This document shows positions 11,700 to 25,062 of a stretch of 64,000 bases of DNA, in pieces. The DNA is taken from NCBI RefSeq assembly GCF_040412425.1, contig NC_089744.1:32932243-32996242 (forward strand), read 5' to 3'. Position numbers and translations under genes: made by a program. Source of the DNA: Macrobrachium rosenbergii. Lineage: Eukaryota > Arthropoda > Malacostraca > Decapoda > Palaemonidae. The notes under the pieces were generated by a model. The model worked only from the letters and a program-made list of their open reading frames with translations, ran no database searches and was not told the DNA's origin. How positions within the stretch are numbered: position 1 is the first letter of the stretch; every line of letters begins with the position of its first letter.

Positions 11700-12660
11700 T
11701 GACTGGAGGTTTGGCACACCAGGTCAATCTTCCTGGATAAGAGTATTGTAAGGAAGACGACCTAAGCCTCTGAACATATAGGCATGTGTGTATCTTAGGC
11801 TCAGACTACCTGGTTTAGTACAACGCCTAAATTCATTGCATATGCAGAAGATGAAGACCTATCTGTTCCAATAACAAACCAATGTAGCCACCTATATAGG
11901 TTTGTTATCCTTCCTCTCTCTCCTTGCTAGAGAGAAAGGGTTTGCTACTGAAAGATGTCCTTATATTAAAAACAAGAACTCTCACAGCATGACTGCTTCA
12001 CTCACCTGTATCCAGCCAGTACCAGCTTATGAGGGCACTATCTTCACACTGCCCATAGGTAGAGAAGAAGGAAGAAAGAGGAAAAGAAAAGGGACCAGTC
12101 ATCTCATTCATTTCACTTTCATACCAACATCTTAGGCAAGATACAAACTGTCCCGCTAGGGGCACTTGATGAGTTACACAACTTGCTGAGCAGCCACCAT
12201 CGGACCCAAGGAAAAAAATTGTCCAAGGACCTGTGGGCAACATGCCTCAGGTAGAAGGAAGTGAAAGTGGTTTGACATAGCATTCTATGAACAGATGCAT
12301 TCTTCTTGAATGCCAAGGAGGAACTCAATCCTTTAATGTCATGTGCTCTTGCATGCACAGTATTGCCAATAGACACTGATGGTGATGATGAGTATGCATA
12401 CTTGGTTACTTCTCGCAGCCAGAATGAGACTGTATTCTTGGATAATTCTTTCTTGACCTGGCCATTGCTAACAAAAAGTCTTCAACACCCTGGCCTGAAG
12501 TGGAGTCCTTCTTAGATACGCACAGTGATCTAACGGGGCAAAGAAGCAATTCATCTGGACCATTGTCAACATAATCGCCCAACGAAGGGATAGAAAAGGA
12601 GGTGAACCTGGCATCTTAAATTGCAGGATTTTGAGTCTTAGCCACGAATTCCAAGACAAA
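11700..12660 (-). pseudogene. DIRS-like tyrosine recombinase, degraded C-terminal part
   Basis: The best block, 12376-12119 on the minus strand, reads VHARAHDIKGLSSSLAF and then TTFTSFYLR, matching the box II H-x-x-R region and the catalytic Tyr region of DIRS recombinases. The second catalytic Arg is a Lys here (HDIK). The spacing between His box and Tyr is shortened and frames are broken, so it is inactive. A further fragment lies at 12659-12468. It belongs with the terminus at 11305-11690. Confidence 0.65.
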
Positions 12661-12860
12661 TTTGAATGCTACTGATCTCCAACCCCTGGTGTGTTTAACA
12701 CCATATGACAGACCATGAAGTTTGCCTACCCTTTTTGATGAAGCCAAAGCTAGCAGGATGACTGTCTTCAGTCAAGTGTCTACCCAAAACCCAACGTAAG
12801 GGTTTGTAAGGAGCTTTTAAGACTACTCAGTACCAGAGTTAGATCTCTTCCAGTTGCTGC

Positions 12861-13573
12861 GTGCTGCATCTTCAATTGACGATCGTTCCCCTTCCTTTTC
12901 TCCCATTGATTTGTCTTTGGAAGCTTTTGGGAGTGGGTTCAGGAGATTGTATGCCTAATGCTGCCCCGTCTCACCCTTTGGGGGGAAGGGGGCATCACCA
13001 TCTTTATCCTTGTTCCGGTTTTGGAAGCGCAGAAGATGTCGAGTGTTTGGGTGTCGTTAGGCCTATCAGGCATACCAACCTTAGATGGCCTATTGCAACC
13101 TTGCATCATGGTGGGTTAATTCTGGTCCTTCCTACAGGGTTGCCAATAGCCTCTTCATGTGATTTGTCTGCCCTAGTGACATCACAACAGGGACCCTCTA
13201 TGACGTCATCATACGCTCCGCCTGCTATAGTGATGTCGCAGCCAGGCCCCCCTATGATGTCACGGCTGTTCCGACTACAGATTCTCTCATTCAAGTGGTG
13301 TTGGAGACACTTGACTCTGTCATTGAAGAGAAGTGCAGCTGTGCTTGTAAGAAGAAGAGACATGGCTCTACTTCTTCTTCACCATCATCATCACGGTCGT
13401 CATTGTCTGCTTCTCCTGTACGTTTGACCATCAAGAGTTGGAGGATTAGGGACTTCGTTTCTGATCCTAGAGCTGAGAAGAGGAGGATTCCTTCTTCTTT
13501 GAACCAAGACAATCACATCCCAGCATCGGACCATAGCCGTTGCTCTCCCACGGACGTTCAGCATTGTAGGTAG
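12861..13573 (+). pseudogene. Possible DIRS gag-like fragment on the opposite strand
   Basis: Plus-strand translation over several frames includes SIDDRSPSFSPIDLSLEAFG and, from 13295, ETLDSVIEEKCSCACKKKRHG followed by a long Ser-rich stretch and basic residues. The Ser/Arg composition resembles gag regions of DIRS-like elements, but there is no zinc knuckle or other diagnostic motif and stops interrupt it. If correct, it is the one DIRS-type fragment here that reads against PLC-gamma. It could equally be another repeat. Confidence 0.3.
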
Positions 13574-13575
13574 TC

Positions 13576-14084
13576 AGGTACAGGGAAGGATCGTGATCCT
13601 ATGGCCATTGTCCACGGTCATGAGTCTTCTGCGGCTGGCCACGTAGGGGTACATTTTGGAATATTCTATTTCCCTTTATAAAGATAACAAAAATTAAACA
13701 CAAACGAAAAAAACTGAATGCGATAAGTTTTATCTCCAGAATAAAGTGTTTCACCAGTTTTTGTTATTAGTAAATACTGTACTTCATAGTTATCAGTTAG
13801 TAACTGTCTAAAGTACCAACACATACCAATTATGAAAATGTCTAAGCAATAAAAGATTCTTGTACATCACTATTCTAATAAACAATTAGCATCAATCATT
13901 ATGACTAGTGTTTACTGTTTTGTGTTCATCATCAGGTATTAGTCAATATTATCTAAGCGAAAATAAATACCAATTGTCTTTGCCTATTACAAGCATATAA
14001 TCAAAAGGGTTTTCACATTATCTAAGTAATAAGCAACAAGCTACAACATTTGTAAAAATTAATTATTATGTATCTGAGAAAAAT
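13576..14084 (-). other. PLC-gamma intron stretch
   Basis: AT-rich sequence with no recognised feature. Confidence 0.4.
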
Positions 14085-14760
14085 GACAAATTTTTAATTA
14101 ATTTGTATTTCTCATAGCTAACAAACCTGAGGTCTTAGCACTAGGATAAATCTTCTGGCACCAGCTGGAAACCAGTTAAAAAAAAAAAAAAATTGTATAT
14201 GCAAGGAATCTGTAACATCTGGCATCTGATACGCAGATGAGGTGGAAGGGTCAGAAACCCAGCTGGAGCCTCGAAATTAATTAAAAATTTGTCATTTGTT
14301 CGAACACGCATTTCGGCTTAACATTGGCTTTCTGCCAACCCAGGATAAGACACAAGAGGAACTGGCTAAAGGTGAACTTCCTCGAAGCAGGATGGGCAGT
14401 CTATGTTAAGACTCAGGTTTGTTAGGTATGAAAAATACAAATTAATTAAAAATTTGTCATTTGTTCACATGCGGAACAAACCTTCGGTCTTAACATTAGG
14501 ATACACTCACACTTGGAGGGAGGTATGAGAATCCTGAACCAACTGGAGGTTCAGCACACCTGATCACTCTTCCTAGAAATCAGAGTTCTAAGGAAGAGAA
14601 CCTAAGCCTCTGAGTTGTTAGGTAAGTGCAGCAAGCTAGATTCATTGCATACATGGAAGTCAAAGAGAACTACAGTATATCTGTTCAAGCAACAAACCAT
14701 GCCAGCCACAGGTAACAGGTTTGTTACCACGTCTCTACTAAGCACTTAATTTCATTAGCC
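14085..14760 (-). mobile_element. Second DIRS-like 3' terminus, same family, with a nested partial end
   Basis: The outer end at 14092-14140 (AATTTGTATTTCTCATAGCT then AACAAACCTGAGG) repeats inverted at 14412-14455, followed by a second end-like block to about 14500. An extra internal half-copy of the complementary region sits at 14271-14310. The following 250 bp parallels the sequence after the 11305 copy (CAACTGGAGGTTCAGCACAC against GACTGGAGGTTTGGCACACC), so this is another truncated copy with little beyond its end. Same orientation as the first. Confidence 0.65.
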
Positions 14761-15959
14761 CTCGTGACCTTTCTGTTGAATAAGATTGGTTTTAAAGATG
14801 ACCAATAACACTAAAAAAAACTGCTATGCTGTTCTATTCACAATAGTAACTCTGGCTAATTAATCAGCGCCTACATTTCTATCATCATCATCTGTGTGAG
14901 GAAAGACTCAACATTTTTCAACATTTATACCCGCTTCATATACTTTCTAAAACTTACCTATCTGACAAAAAAGATTTTTATGACAATTTTGAGGGACCTC
15001 TAAAGACTTCCCTAGTTGCTGACTGTTAAAGTAGCAGAATTTCTTTAACACACTTTAAAGCATAGTTAGTTACAGTAAGAGCCTTCCATCATTTTCATAA
15101 GACAAGACTGTGAGAGGACTCCAGCCTCTTTCTGTTCACAATTAAGGAGTGGGAACACATTTCTATGAATAAGGTGTCTTTGTGGCTGAGAGAAGCCGTG
15201 CTTCAGAGGCGTACTGAGAGGTCTGAAAACAAAACTGGCCAGATTACAGTGACTGTTCAAGTGATCTGGACCTTTCAAGTGCCTTCTAGAGGAACACCAA
15301 GTTTAAGGTCCTCTTAAAAGCAGGTTTGTGGCGATGTCAGTCTAATGTTACTAATTTTACCTATGAGGCATTAGGCACAGGACTGCTTGGGGATGGAGGC
15401 TGTTCATTCCCTATCCTTCCAAAATACAGGTAAATGTGGTCTTATTGAAAGAATGAGAGCAGTTACTAACTATCAGTGGATCAGAGAAGCTCTTGCATGA
15501 ACAGATGTTTTTAGATATGCTGTTTTTGTCTTCAGGACATCTGGAGATGGGTGTCTGGGGAATTCAACATTAGTGAATAATGCTAATAACTGTTGATGGG
15601 TCTGTATGAAAAATAAAAATTCTGTTCAAATAATTCCAATTATGTTGTACCTCAAGTTCAAAAAAGTGGCTGGTACTGAACCATACACGTTCCCAAAGTA
15701 GCTACTGCTAAGTCCATTTCAGTTCATTTCCATTAACTAAATCCCAGTCACACTAATTGTTCAGTAACATAGCTGAAATGCATTCCTGAGTAGTTACAAA
15801 AATTTTACACGTTTTTGGACTCAAATGTAAAATCAAGGGTTTGTTTGACAAATCCAATATTTCTAAATATACGATTTTTAAGCATTTTTACAAAATTGTG
15901 AAAAAATACAACTGACTAAAAATAGCTTCAGGGAAACTTTACACAAAACTATTACTTAC
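14761..15959 (-). other. PLC-gamma intron stretch before the EF-hand exon
   Basis: No exon or repeat family recognised. Open frames such as 15278-15066 lack domain signatures. Confidence 0.4.
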
Positions 15960-16128
15960 ATCAGCTTCCTTGTCCCACGTAATCATTTTGACTAGTTCAT
16001 AAAATTCATCAAATCCAATTTCCTGAGTTTTCTTGACATCAACTTTTTCAAAGTAGTCCCTCAATCGATTGTAGTTCATTCGGACCTGGATCTTTGGAAG
16101 GAAGTTCCGTACGTCACGCAACGTTATC
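15960..16128 (-). CDS. PLC-gamma exon: EF-hand region
   Basis: This 169-bp exon encodes ITLRDVRNFLPKIQVRMNYNRLRDYFEKVDVKKTQEIGFDEFYELVK and so on, aligning with the PLC-gamma EF-hand segment that starts ISAKDLKNML. The acceptor is tttttttatgctAG and the donor is GAT|GTAAGT. The first base completes the Lys codon of the preceding exon and the last codon ends in phase 0. PLC EF hands are mostly structural and rarely keep full calcium-binding loops; the loop here (DVKKTQEIGFDEF) keeps D at position 1 and E near position 12 but lacks several canonical acidic positions. Confidence 0.92.
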
Positions 16129-17640
16129 CTAGCATAAAAAAGAGAGTATCATTATGAAAAGTCTAAAGGAAGTTCAGTCTAAATGCTGGTTAACCTTGAA
16201 AAAAATTAAAAAAAAATTTATTTTCCATAGGTGCCTCATGCTACACAGAACAGTACATCAAAGTTATACATCACCAAGACCTGCTAGAAATACGGGGACC
16301 TGTGTTGCAATAATGACACAATCAATAATACTGGGTACAGGCAAAAACCAGATTTAAATTATTTAAAACCCCCCCTAGCATTTCAGAGACTTTTCAAAAT
16401 TTGTATTCAGCTTTCTGTAATTTATCAGTTTAATATTTATCTTAAAAAGACCCAAAAGAAACAAATTTTAAAAAGCAACTATATTTTGGCCAATACACAC
16501 TGGCCCTTTTCTTGGTGGAAACTAGAGAAGGTACTACAGAATCAATAATTAAACTGGGGTTAGATTGTAAAGGCTGAACCTGTTTATGGCATTCCCAAGG
16601 GATCTGTTTTCTTCAAGATGATTCCACAGGAACTGGATTGCAGTTGTACTCCCTGGACCTTAAATTACAGGGGTGACCTGGGAACCAGTTCAGCAGTGGC
16701 TATCTGGTGGTTGGTCTGGCTGGATTATCCTTTTAATAAGAGGATTCAGGAGGAGGGTGTCCACAATGTGTGCCTTCCAATGCCCTTCTGACAAATTAAT
16801 GTTTTTTGTTTGACTAATGATGGCTGTTCCAAGATGATCTTCTGTATGGACAGGCACCTTTAAATAGTACAAACAGCACACCAGTAAATATGATGACTAA
16901 AATCTTGAAGGTGTATCCACCTTCGAGATTCTATTTATTATTCTTCTGTTTATATCTGCTATTCGTTTAAGAAGATTACGTCTTTATAGATGTCGGTCTT
17001 TCTAACTTTGTTATGTAGTAGCAGAGTTTTCCCAATAGGCTTTAAGAAGACACAATTGATTTTTCTTTCTTCATTAGCACCAAGAAATAACTTTACAATT
17101 GAAGTACAAGGTGATATGCAGTACAAAATATAGGGTGAGTTAATGTGAGCCTGTCTTCTTATATCAACCCACAATTGGTGAGGCTTGCAACCTCACACCT
17201 TCTTCTTTGTGCCTTAGCTGCTCCTTGTCTCGCCTTTCTCTGCTGTCTTTTTTTCTCTCTTCTTATCTGCTGCTCCCCCTCTGAATTGGACTTCTTAAGG
17301 ATTTTTGGAAGTCGATTGTCCAATCCCTAGTAGGCGGGGATCTTGTTTCTGCCCCCACCTTTGTTGATGCTTAATTGGTTGAAGTTATCTAAAGACTTCC
17401 TCTGGGTGTAATCAGAACAATTAACTCCTCCTTAGTAGGTGGAACTAATTACGTCACCGGAAATCTAAGATTCCAGGCTCGATTTGCATAAATAAGCTTC
17501 ACAGGTGAGGTTGTTTAATGATTTCGATGTGATTAACTTTGCCAGTGCCGTGCCAATGTTTGGCTACGTATTCACGACACCTTTGCTTTGATCGTCATTC
17601 CTTCAATGATTTCAACGATTATACTCGCCCTGTTTATGTA
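16129..17640 (-). other. Start of the 19.7-kb PLC-gamma intron
   Basis: Nothing was recognised with confidence. The pyrimidine-rich 17180-17290 stretch and the block at 17330-17510 look like unique or old repeat sequence; the hydrophobic frame at 17145-17330 has no family signature. Confidence 0.35.
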
Positions 17641-17647
17641 ACATACA

Positions 17648-17650
<3 letters not shown>

Positions 17651-17700
<50 letters not shown>
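17651..17700. repeat. (CT)n microsatellite
   Basis: About 25 uninterrupted TC units. Confidence 0.95.
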
Positions 17701-17703
<3 letters not shown>

Positions 17704-18039
17704 GTCTAACAATTTCACTCTCTTTCTCTCTTTCATTATTTTGTGTAGCTACCACTACAGATGAAGATTCCCGAATTTCCAAGGCCATACCTAACAGATC
17801 TTGTGTTTTGTTAACCTTTGAGATAGCAAACAGTCAGTTTATCACACAAACGTTTTCATAGTCTCTACATGGAACCTTTTAAATGCAAAATTCATTTTTC
17901 TTTATTTTGATAGACATCAATACGAGCACTCCCTATAATTCTTGGATACAAGAATTATATTTAGTTACATTCTCAACCCTTTTGCTCATGACTCTTATAA
18001 ACAATTACGTCTGTGGGCAGTGGCAGTGATTTGAGCGGT

Positions 18040-18740
18040 AAGCATAAAAATGTTTATAGTATACCTTTATTTGTTCAAGGATGCATATCTCCGACAATTT
18101 CCAAGGTAGACCGCTCAATTCTGTTTCACTTTGCAGCTGATCACTTATTCTATATACTGTAATAGCATAAAATCTTACCCCAAAAATAACCATTATGTAG
18201 GCTAAATGACAAGTAGAAATTACAATATGTAAGAAAATTTTGCACTTTTCCCCCAAAAAACTTTACCAGAAAAGACTAATTGCAATAAAGTCTTTGTTAA
18301 TGCAAAAAGCTGTAAATAAAGCAAGGAAAATATGAAAAAATGAATGACAAAGTAGCGTTGTGTTTTCCATAAGAAGAGTGCCAGTAATCCACGCGATACA
18401 TGCAAAAAAATTTTTATACCTTTTTTGTTCAAAGACGCATAACTCTGACAGTTTTCAAGGTAGACTGCTCAATTTTGTTTTATTTTGCAGCTGAATGCTT
18501 GCTGTACACAATGGCATAAAAATCCCCCAAAATAACTTATGTAGGTGAAATAATGAGTAGAAATTATGAGAGATGTGGAAATTTTGTACTTTCCTCCCAA
18601 AAATAATTTGCAATAAAGTCAACATTGTATATCCATTATATACCTATATAAATTACGTAGGTTTTGCAATACAAAAGTTCTAATTACACTAGGGAATATA
18701 CGAAAAAATGAATGACAAAGTAACATCACATTTTCCATAA
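18040..18740. repeat. Two-copy tandem repeat, unit about 310-360 bp
   Basis: The block TTGTTCAAGGATGCATATCT...AAGGTAGACCGCTCAATT at about 18073-18120 recurs as TTGTTCAAAGACGCATAACT...AAGGTAGACTGCTCAATT at about 18426-18474. Later shared segments (AGTAGAAATTA, CAATAAAGTC, GAATGACAAAGTA...TTTTCCATAA) stay in order. The copies differ by many substitutions, so the duplication is old. It is followed by a short (CT)n at 18765-18786. Confidence 0.75.
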
Positions 18741-18877
18741 AATAAGTGGCATCTAGTCAAGTGTTCTCTCTCTCTCTCTCTCTCTAAGAAAAAAGATAAA
18801 TGATGTAATTATAGAAAGAAAATCTAAACCATACAAAATAAATAAACATGACATTTTTATGATACAATAACATTTTA

Positions 18878-19165
18878 TATACTTACCAAGAAATTACACT
18901 GTTACAGTATTAGTTTCACTTGCTCGGCAGCTAAAATTTTGAAATTTGCGGGTCGTGCTATTTTGTTTTGGCTAGGTGACTAGCCCCGCCCACTTTTGGG
19001 GAAAGAGAGGAACAACTAGCAAAAGAGCTTCAATTTGTTTATGCCCTTACGTTCATGCGAGGGGAGGAGGGCGGGTAATCATGTAATTACTTGGTAAGTA
19101 TATATAAAACTTTATCGTAAAAATTTCATTTTTATGTAAGTAACTTACCGAGTAATTACACTGCT
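18878..19165 (-). mobile_element. DIRS-like 3' terminus with internal complementary region (third family)
   Basis: The outer end (TTTATATACTTACCAAGAAA...TTACACTG) at 18870-18905 is inverted at 19083-19120 (TACTTGGTAAGTATATATAA) and followed by a second end-like block at 19120-19165 (TAAGTAACTTACCGAGTAAT). Between them is the inverted-repeat body. The recombinase of the same element follows at 19730-20850, also minus strand. Confidence 0.75.
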
Positions 19166-19729
19166 GATACCCACATTGACAGGAGTGGGAGGATGTACAT
19201 ATCTACCTCAAAACATTAGGAATGGTAATGAATTTGAGAATAGAAAAGGTTGCTGGCATTAAAATAATGACCGTTGATTCCTAACCTGATTAGTGAGCTG
19301 CTGCAGGAAGATACTGACTCTGGTTGGCGCTTGTCTTATTGTATAGTGGCGCAGTAATATAGCCGAGGACTGCCTACTATTTCAGTGGGTACCATGCAGC
19401 AAGGATAATTCCAATTGCTAACAAGGATAAACATGTTGTCCCTGTCCTGGACACAGTACAGAGTATACTACCAGAAAAACATCATCATCTGATACCATCA
19501 AAAGAGTAAAACCACCACCCAACCATAAGAGAACTGGAGGGTACTCCAGTACACAGTACCTCCAGGATCCCTTAAAAACTCAACGACCTTATTTCAAGGC
19601 AAAAGAAAGGAAGGAATGCTTCCTACACTTCCTCCCCCAACACCACGCCAGCCACCAAAAACGGACCCAATGTACTGCAATTATCATAAATTGTTTTGAT
19701 TTCCTTTAGATAATGTGATGCAAACACCG

Positions 19730-20850
19730 ATTTACACTTCCAAAAAGTCGCTTGCAATATGGAAGAGAGAGATAAATTATGCAAAGTGCTTGCAATATGG
19801 AAGAAAGAAATATATTACGCTTGAATGCCATAGAAGTGCCACAGCTCTTATTTAATGAGCTTTCAATTTACACAAGGGAAAGGCATCATCTCCAATCAAA
19901 GAATGGGCTTCCGAGATGAGGTCTCTGAGGAAAATGCCAGTGCATTCTTTGACAGTGGACACGAGGGGTTCTTAACCGAACACCATAAGGCAGTAGAAGG
20001 TCCACGTACTCCTGTTCTATGAAGATAATACTTTAGAGCTCTCACAGGACACACTCTTCCTCACCTGGACCTAAGATTTCTGACAGACTTTTAATTAAAA
20101 AAGAATGAGGCCAAGGCTTGGAAAGTGACTCGTTTCTGGCTAGAAATCCCAAGGAAAAGGAGCAGACAGCATTCTCTTCAGAGAAGCCTACTCTTCTATC
20201 TATTGCATGGATCTCACTGACCTGTTTGGCTGTCGCCAAGGCTACTAGCAAAAAGGTCTTTCTAGTCAACTCCCTTAAGGAAAATGAGCGCATGGGCTCA
20301 AATCAAGTGCCGCACAACCATTTTAGAACCACATCTAGGTTCCATGGTACTACTGCTACCTCTTCCTGTCTCGTGGTGTCAAACGATCTAATAAGATCCA
20401 ACAAGTCCTGATTACATAGAGGAAAGGTCCACTTCCCTGTGTCGGAAGACAGAGCTTAACATGGCCCTATAGCCCTTGATCGCCGAAGTAGGCAGGCTCC
20501 TATTGGTTTTCAGATATAGCAGAAATTCTGCTATTTATGCTACAGATGTCTGAGAAAAAGAAATTCTGTGCCTTCTGCACCAGGCTCGAAATATTGTCCA
20601 CTTAGCCTGATACACTCTGCCAGAGGACTGCCATCTGCACTTGGCAATAGTTTGCGAAGCAGATCTTGAAAACACCCTCTTTCTAAGGAGTTTCCTGATA
20701 GTTTGCAGCCTGTCAGGGCCTGAGTAGACAACCCCTGATGAAACAGCCAGAAGTGGGGCTGTTTGAGATGAGGTTTTTGTGGTAGCAGTCTCAGAAAGTC
20801 CACCAAGAGGTCGAGAAGGTCTGGAAACCACTCCTTTGTTGGCCAAAAGG
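19730..20850 (-). pseudogene. DIRS-like tyrosine recombinase with lost first catalytic Arg
   Basis: Minus-strand blocks in order are an N-terminal SAM-like domain (AKWTIFRAWCRRHRISF near 20600), LTRKTFLLVALATAKQVSEIHAI (20262-20200), a GFSEENAVCSFSLGFLARNE block, then AHEIRAVA in the C-terminal box near 19850 and FASHYLKE with the nucleophilic Tyr at about 19725. The first catalytic Arg, expected in LATA.R.SE, is Gln (CAG). Frames are broken between blocks, so the protein is dead although several catalytic boxes persist. The element appears truncated at its 5' side by the (ATT)n at about 21020. Confidence 0.75.
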
Positions 20851-21019
20851 GAGCTACTTATGTCATCGACACATTCTGAGGGACCTGGAAATTGTTTATT
20901 ACCTGCCTAACAAAACAGTGGAAGACGATGGTTTCTGAAAGTAGCGAACAGGTCTATAATTTGTCTCCCCCACAACTTCCATAGATCGGAGCATACCTGA
21001 GGACCCAGTGCCAACTCAG

Positions 21020-21020
21020 G

Positions 21021-21066
<46 letters not shown>
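21020..21066. repeat. (ATT)n microsatellite
   Basis: About 15 ATT units at the boundary between DIRS sequence and a SINE tail fragment. Confidence 0.92.
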
Positions 21067-21069
<3 letters not shown>

Positions 21070-21145
21070 AAACATTTTAACCAGACCACTGAACTGGCTA
21101 TCAGCTCTCATAGAGCTGGCCAGAAGGATTTGGATGAAACGACAG
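21070..21145 (-). mobile_element. SINE tail fragment
   Basis: TTTTAACCAGACCACTGAAC followed by TGGCTATCAGCTCT matches the 3' part of the SINE family at 3020 and 25113 in reverse orientation. The head with its A and B boxes is missing. Confidence 0.7.
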
Positions 21146-21391
21146 GTCTAGGTTAGAAGCCTAGCATTGGGACCAAATAGGTCATTCGATATGATGATGA
21201 ATGAATGAAAATGAAATTAAAAACTGCACAAGGGCACACGCTCTCATACTGGAACACACTCATAGAATAAATACACTTATACTAATGTTTCCATATACAG
21301 TATACCCACTAAAAAGTTATATTAAAATTTTAAAATTTGTTTTAAAATTCATTAGACCCCTAAGGGTTTTCGTATTTCTGTTATTTACTTT

Positions 21392-22745
<1,354 letters not shown>

Positions 22746-22749
22746 TCAG

Positions 22750-22862
22750 ATGAATCTATGAATTCTTCTACTGTATTTTACTCCCTGCTCTATTTGAGTC
22801 TGTACAATTACAGACTCAAATAGAGCAGGGAGTAAAATAGAAGAATTCATAGATTCATATGA
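22750..22862. repeat. Near-perfect hairpin (fold-back) interrupting the LINE RT
   Basis: Two arms of about 50 bp, GATGAATCTATGAATTCTTC... and its inverse ...GAAGAATTCATAGATTCA, meet at GTCTGTA-CAAT-TACAGAC. The arms differ only by an extra 4-6 bases (ACTGTA) on one side. In the minus-strand LINE frame it separates LKSLSFIQHISY from KAWEADRHT, blocks that are normally adjacent, so it is an insertion or a template-switch product. Confidence 0.85.
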
Positions 22863-22982
22863 TATGTGCTGTATAAATGATAATGATTTCAGCACATACT
22901 TTTCTAAAACATATGGAACATTTTCCTTAATCGACTTAACTCTATGTACAGTAAGTTCCAAAGGTGAAGCTACAAATTTCAA
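22862..22982 (-). pseudogene. LINE RT fragment upstream of the hairpin
   Basis: Minus-strand PLELTVHRVKSIKENVP...LKSLSFIQHIS matches the thumb-side region that precedes the DYG-containing block of I/Jockey RTs. It belongs to the same LINE copy as 21392-22745. The RT core with its FADD motif is not found further upstream. Confidence 0.55.
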
Positions 22983-22984
22983 AA

Positions 22985-23566
22985 TTGATTATACTTCTTT
23001 AGAAATACGTGGGGTTGCCAGTTAGTATATTTTATTTCAATTATTGTCATCCTCTGTATCTGCTAATAAGTATCAGTGATTAACTGTAGAACCACAGAAG
23101 GTATTTCCCAGTGAATGGTCAATGTTAGCTCAATAACTGTTTATTTAAAAAAAAAAAAAAAAATCCCCCCAACAAGAATTTCCCCGTAGAAACATCTGCG
23201 GCTCTCAATGTGTGATATCAAGTGTTCACCATTGACTGGCAGCAGGAACTGAGTGCATAGGCATTAGCCTAATGTGATTTGTAAATTAACTTTCTACTTT
23301 TATAGCGCCATATCGATAGTTATTATGATTTCTTTTGATAAAGCACAAAGAAGTTTAGCATCTGATTGAATGAAATATAAATAAGACACAAGTTGGTGTA
23401 GAAAAAAAAAAATCCAAGTTATATGCGCGTTTAGCATGGCTACATGGTTAGGCCTATTTCAAAAATCAAGGAAATATATTTTCCAGCTTGTTATTTAATA
23501 AATTGAGTTGTTTGGATATCTAGATGGTTGTAAACATGATTTTCCATTAATTAGGTTTCATTATCA
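22985..23566 (-). other. Intron stretch
   Basis: AT-rich sequence with a poly(A) run at 23145-23162; no feature recognised. Confidence 0.4.
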
Positions 23567-23906
23567 AGTCAGGGGAAAAGAGGAAGTCTAGGCCTAAGTT
23601 AAGTCTGGGGAAGTGAGGAAGTCTAGACCTAAGTCAAGTCAGGAAAGTGAGGAAGTCTAGGCCTAAGTCAAGTCAGGGGAAGTGAGGAAGTCTGGGCTTA
23701 GGCCAAGTCAGGGGAAATGACGAAGTCTAGGCCTAAGCCAAGGCAGGGAAAGTGAGGAAGTCTAGACCTAAGCCAAGCCAGGGGAAGTAAAGAAGTCTAG
23801 GCTTAAGTCAAGTCAGGGGAAGTGAGGAAGTCTACGCCAAAGTCAAGTCTGGGGAAGTGAGGAAGTCTAGGCCTAAGCCAAGGCAGAGGAAGTGAGGAAG
23901 TCAGAT
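23567..23906. repeat. Minisatellite, unit about 36 bp, about nine copies
   Basis: The unit AAGTCAGGGGAAGTGAGGAA followed by GTCTAGGCCTAAGTC repeats with substitutions across about 340 bp. There are no spacers and unit sequences drift continuously, so it is a tandem repeat and not a CRISPR. Confidence 0.93.
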
Positions 23907-24678
23907 AGACGAATTTTCAGTTGTTTTCGGTCAGCCTTGGTGGATCTTAGACTTGAATGATTTGGGAACACTTTCATTATTTGGAGAAGCCCTCTGTATT
24001 TGTAACAGAAAACCTGTTTGCAATCAAGTTTACCCTTTCAATAGTGATTGCTTTCTGTCAGTTATTGCAAACATAATGGAGGGAACTGATTTACCTGTTT
24101 ATTCAATATTACTGGCTGGCGATGGGGGTATTGGGTCAAAGTCTCCCCCAACCCTAGTAGGACACAGCTGGTGATTCATAGGTTGGGTAGATAATGTTAC
24201 GTTTGTGTCGTGGGTCGAAACCAAAGCCAAAGCTGAAGTAGAGTCCGAATGGTCGGGTCCTGAAAGCTAAAATCAGAACTACCAACCACACCCAACTTCT
24301 CTGTTGAATCTAGGTGCATTCATGACTGATTATGTTTAATGTTACGAAGATTTTCCTCTTATATTCTATTGATACTTGCATGGTTTTATGCATCTTCGCT
24401 AAAATAATTGATAATACACTATGATATTAAATATTTGTTTCCACATTGCTCGAAATATACAACGGTAATGTTGGTAATCCTGTGTTGAACGAAAATTTCA
24501 AATTGTTTCGTTTCTGTAGTTTGAAGTAATTACTGTACTTTGAAATAATTACTATTGCCGTAATTTTTTCTCATGATTGTTATAAATATCATAGATTTGA
24601 TATTTGTGCATCATATGTTAGCTTTATTTTGCTTGATGGAGCTTTCAATTTAAAAAAAAAAAAACGTTTTTCAGCTAC
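23907..24678 (-). other. Intron stretch
   Basis: No recognised gene. The plus-strand frame 23953-24174 shows no domain I can name. Confidence 0.35.
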
Positions 24679-25062
24679 ATGTTGTTGTTGCCAGTTAGTG
24701 AATTTCGGACAAAATCCTCTGAAATTTTTAGCTTCACTTTTGGAACTTACTGTACAACAAACATACTAGACAGATTGGATTGGAATACAGTTGATGACTT
24801 GCATACAAGTGATCATTTCCCAATATTAATTTCATTATTGCAAAATAATCCCACAAAGCATGTCCCTCAATACAACATTTATAAAGCAGATTGGGAGCGA
24901 TATGAATTCCACACTAGGAATATCCCACCATTTGAATATTTAAAAGATATACTGAAACTGATAAATTTCTTATTGATTTCATTAAAAATGCTGCTGGTAA
25001 AGCAATACCAAAATCAAAATCTCATTAATAGTAGATGATTTTAATGTTCACATCCCAATGTG
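24679..25062 (+). pseudogene. Inverted LINE endonuclease fragments
   Basis: Plus-strand translation gives LDRLDWNTVDDLHTSDHFPI (the SDH.PI motif at the end of APE-type endonucleases), then the linker to RT, and finally SLIVDDFNVHIPMWDC at 25022-25062, the GDFN.H.P.W motif. In a real endonuclease the GDFN motif precedes SDH.PI, so these are two rearranged pieces. Both are opposite to the main LINE body at 25064-27310. Confidence 0.7.

Noticed and set aside
17145..17330. Short hydrophobic, Cys/Leu-rich frame
   Set aside because: Pyrimidine-rich DNA gives such frames by chance; there is no signal context, splice support or family match.
23567..23906. Possible CRISPR array
   Set aside because: Units are contiguous and drifting, with no unique spacers, in a eukaryotic intron. 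The same applies to 63116-63345.
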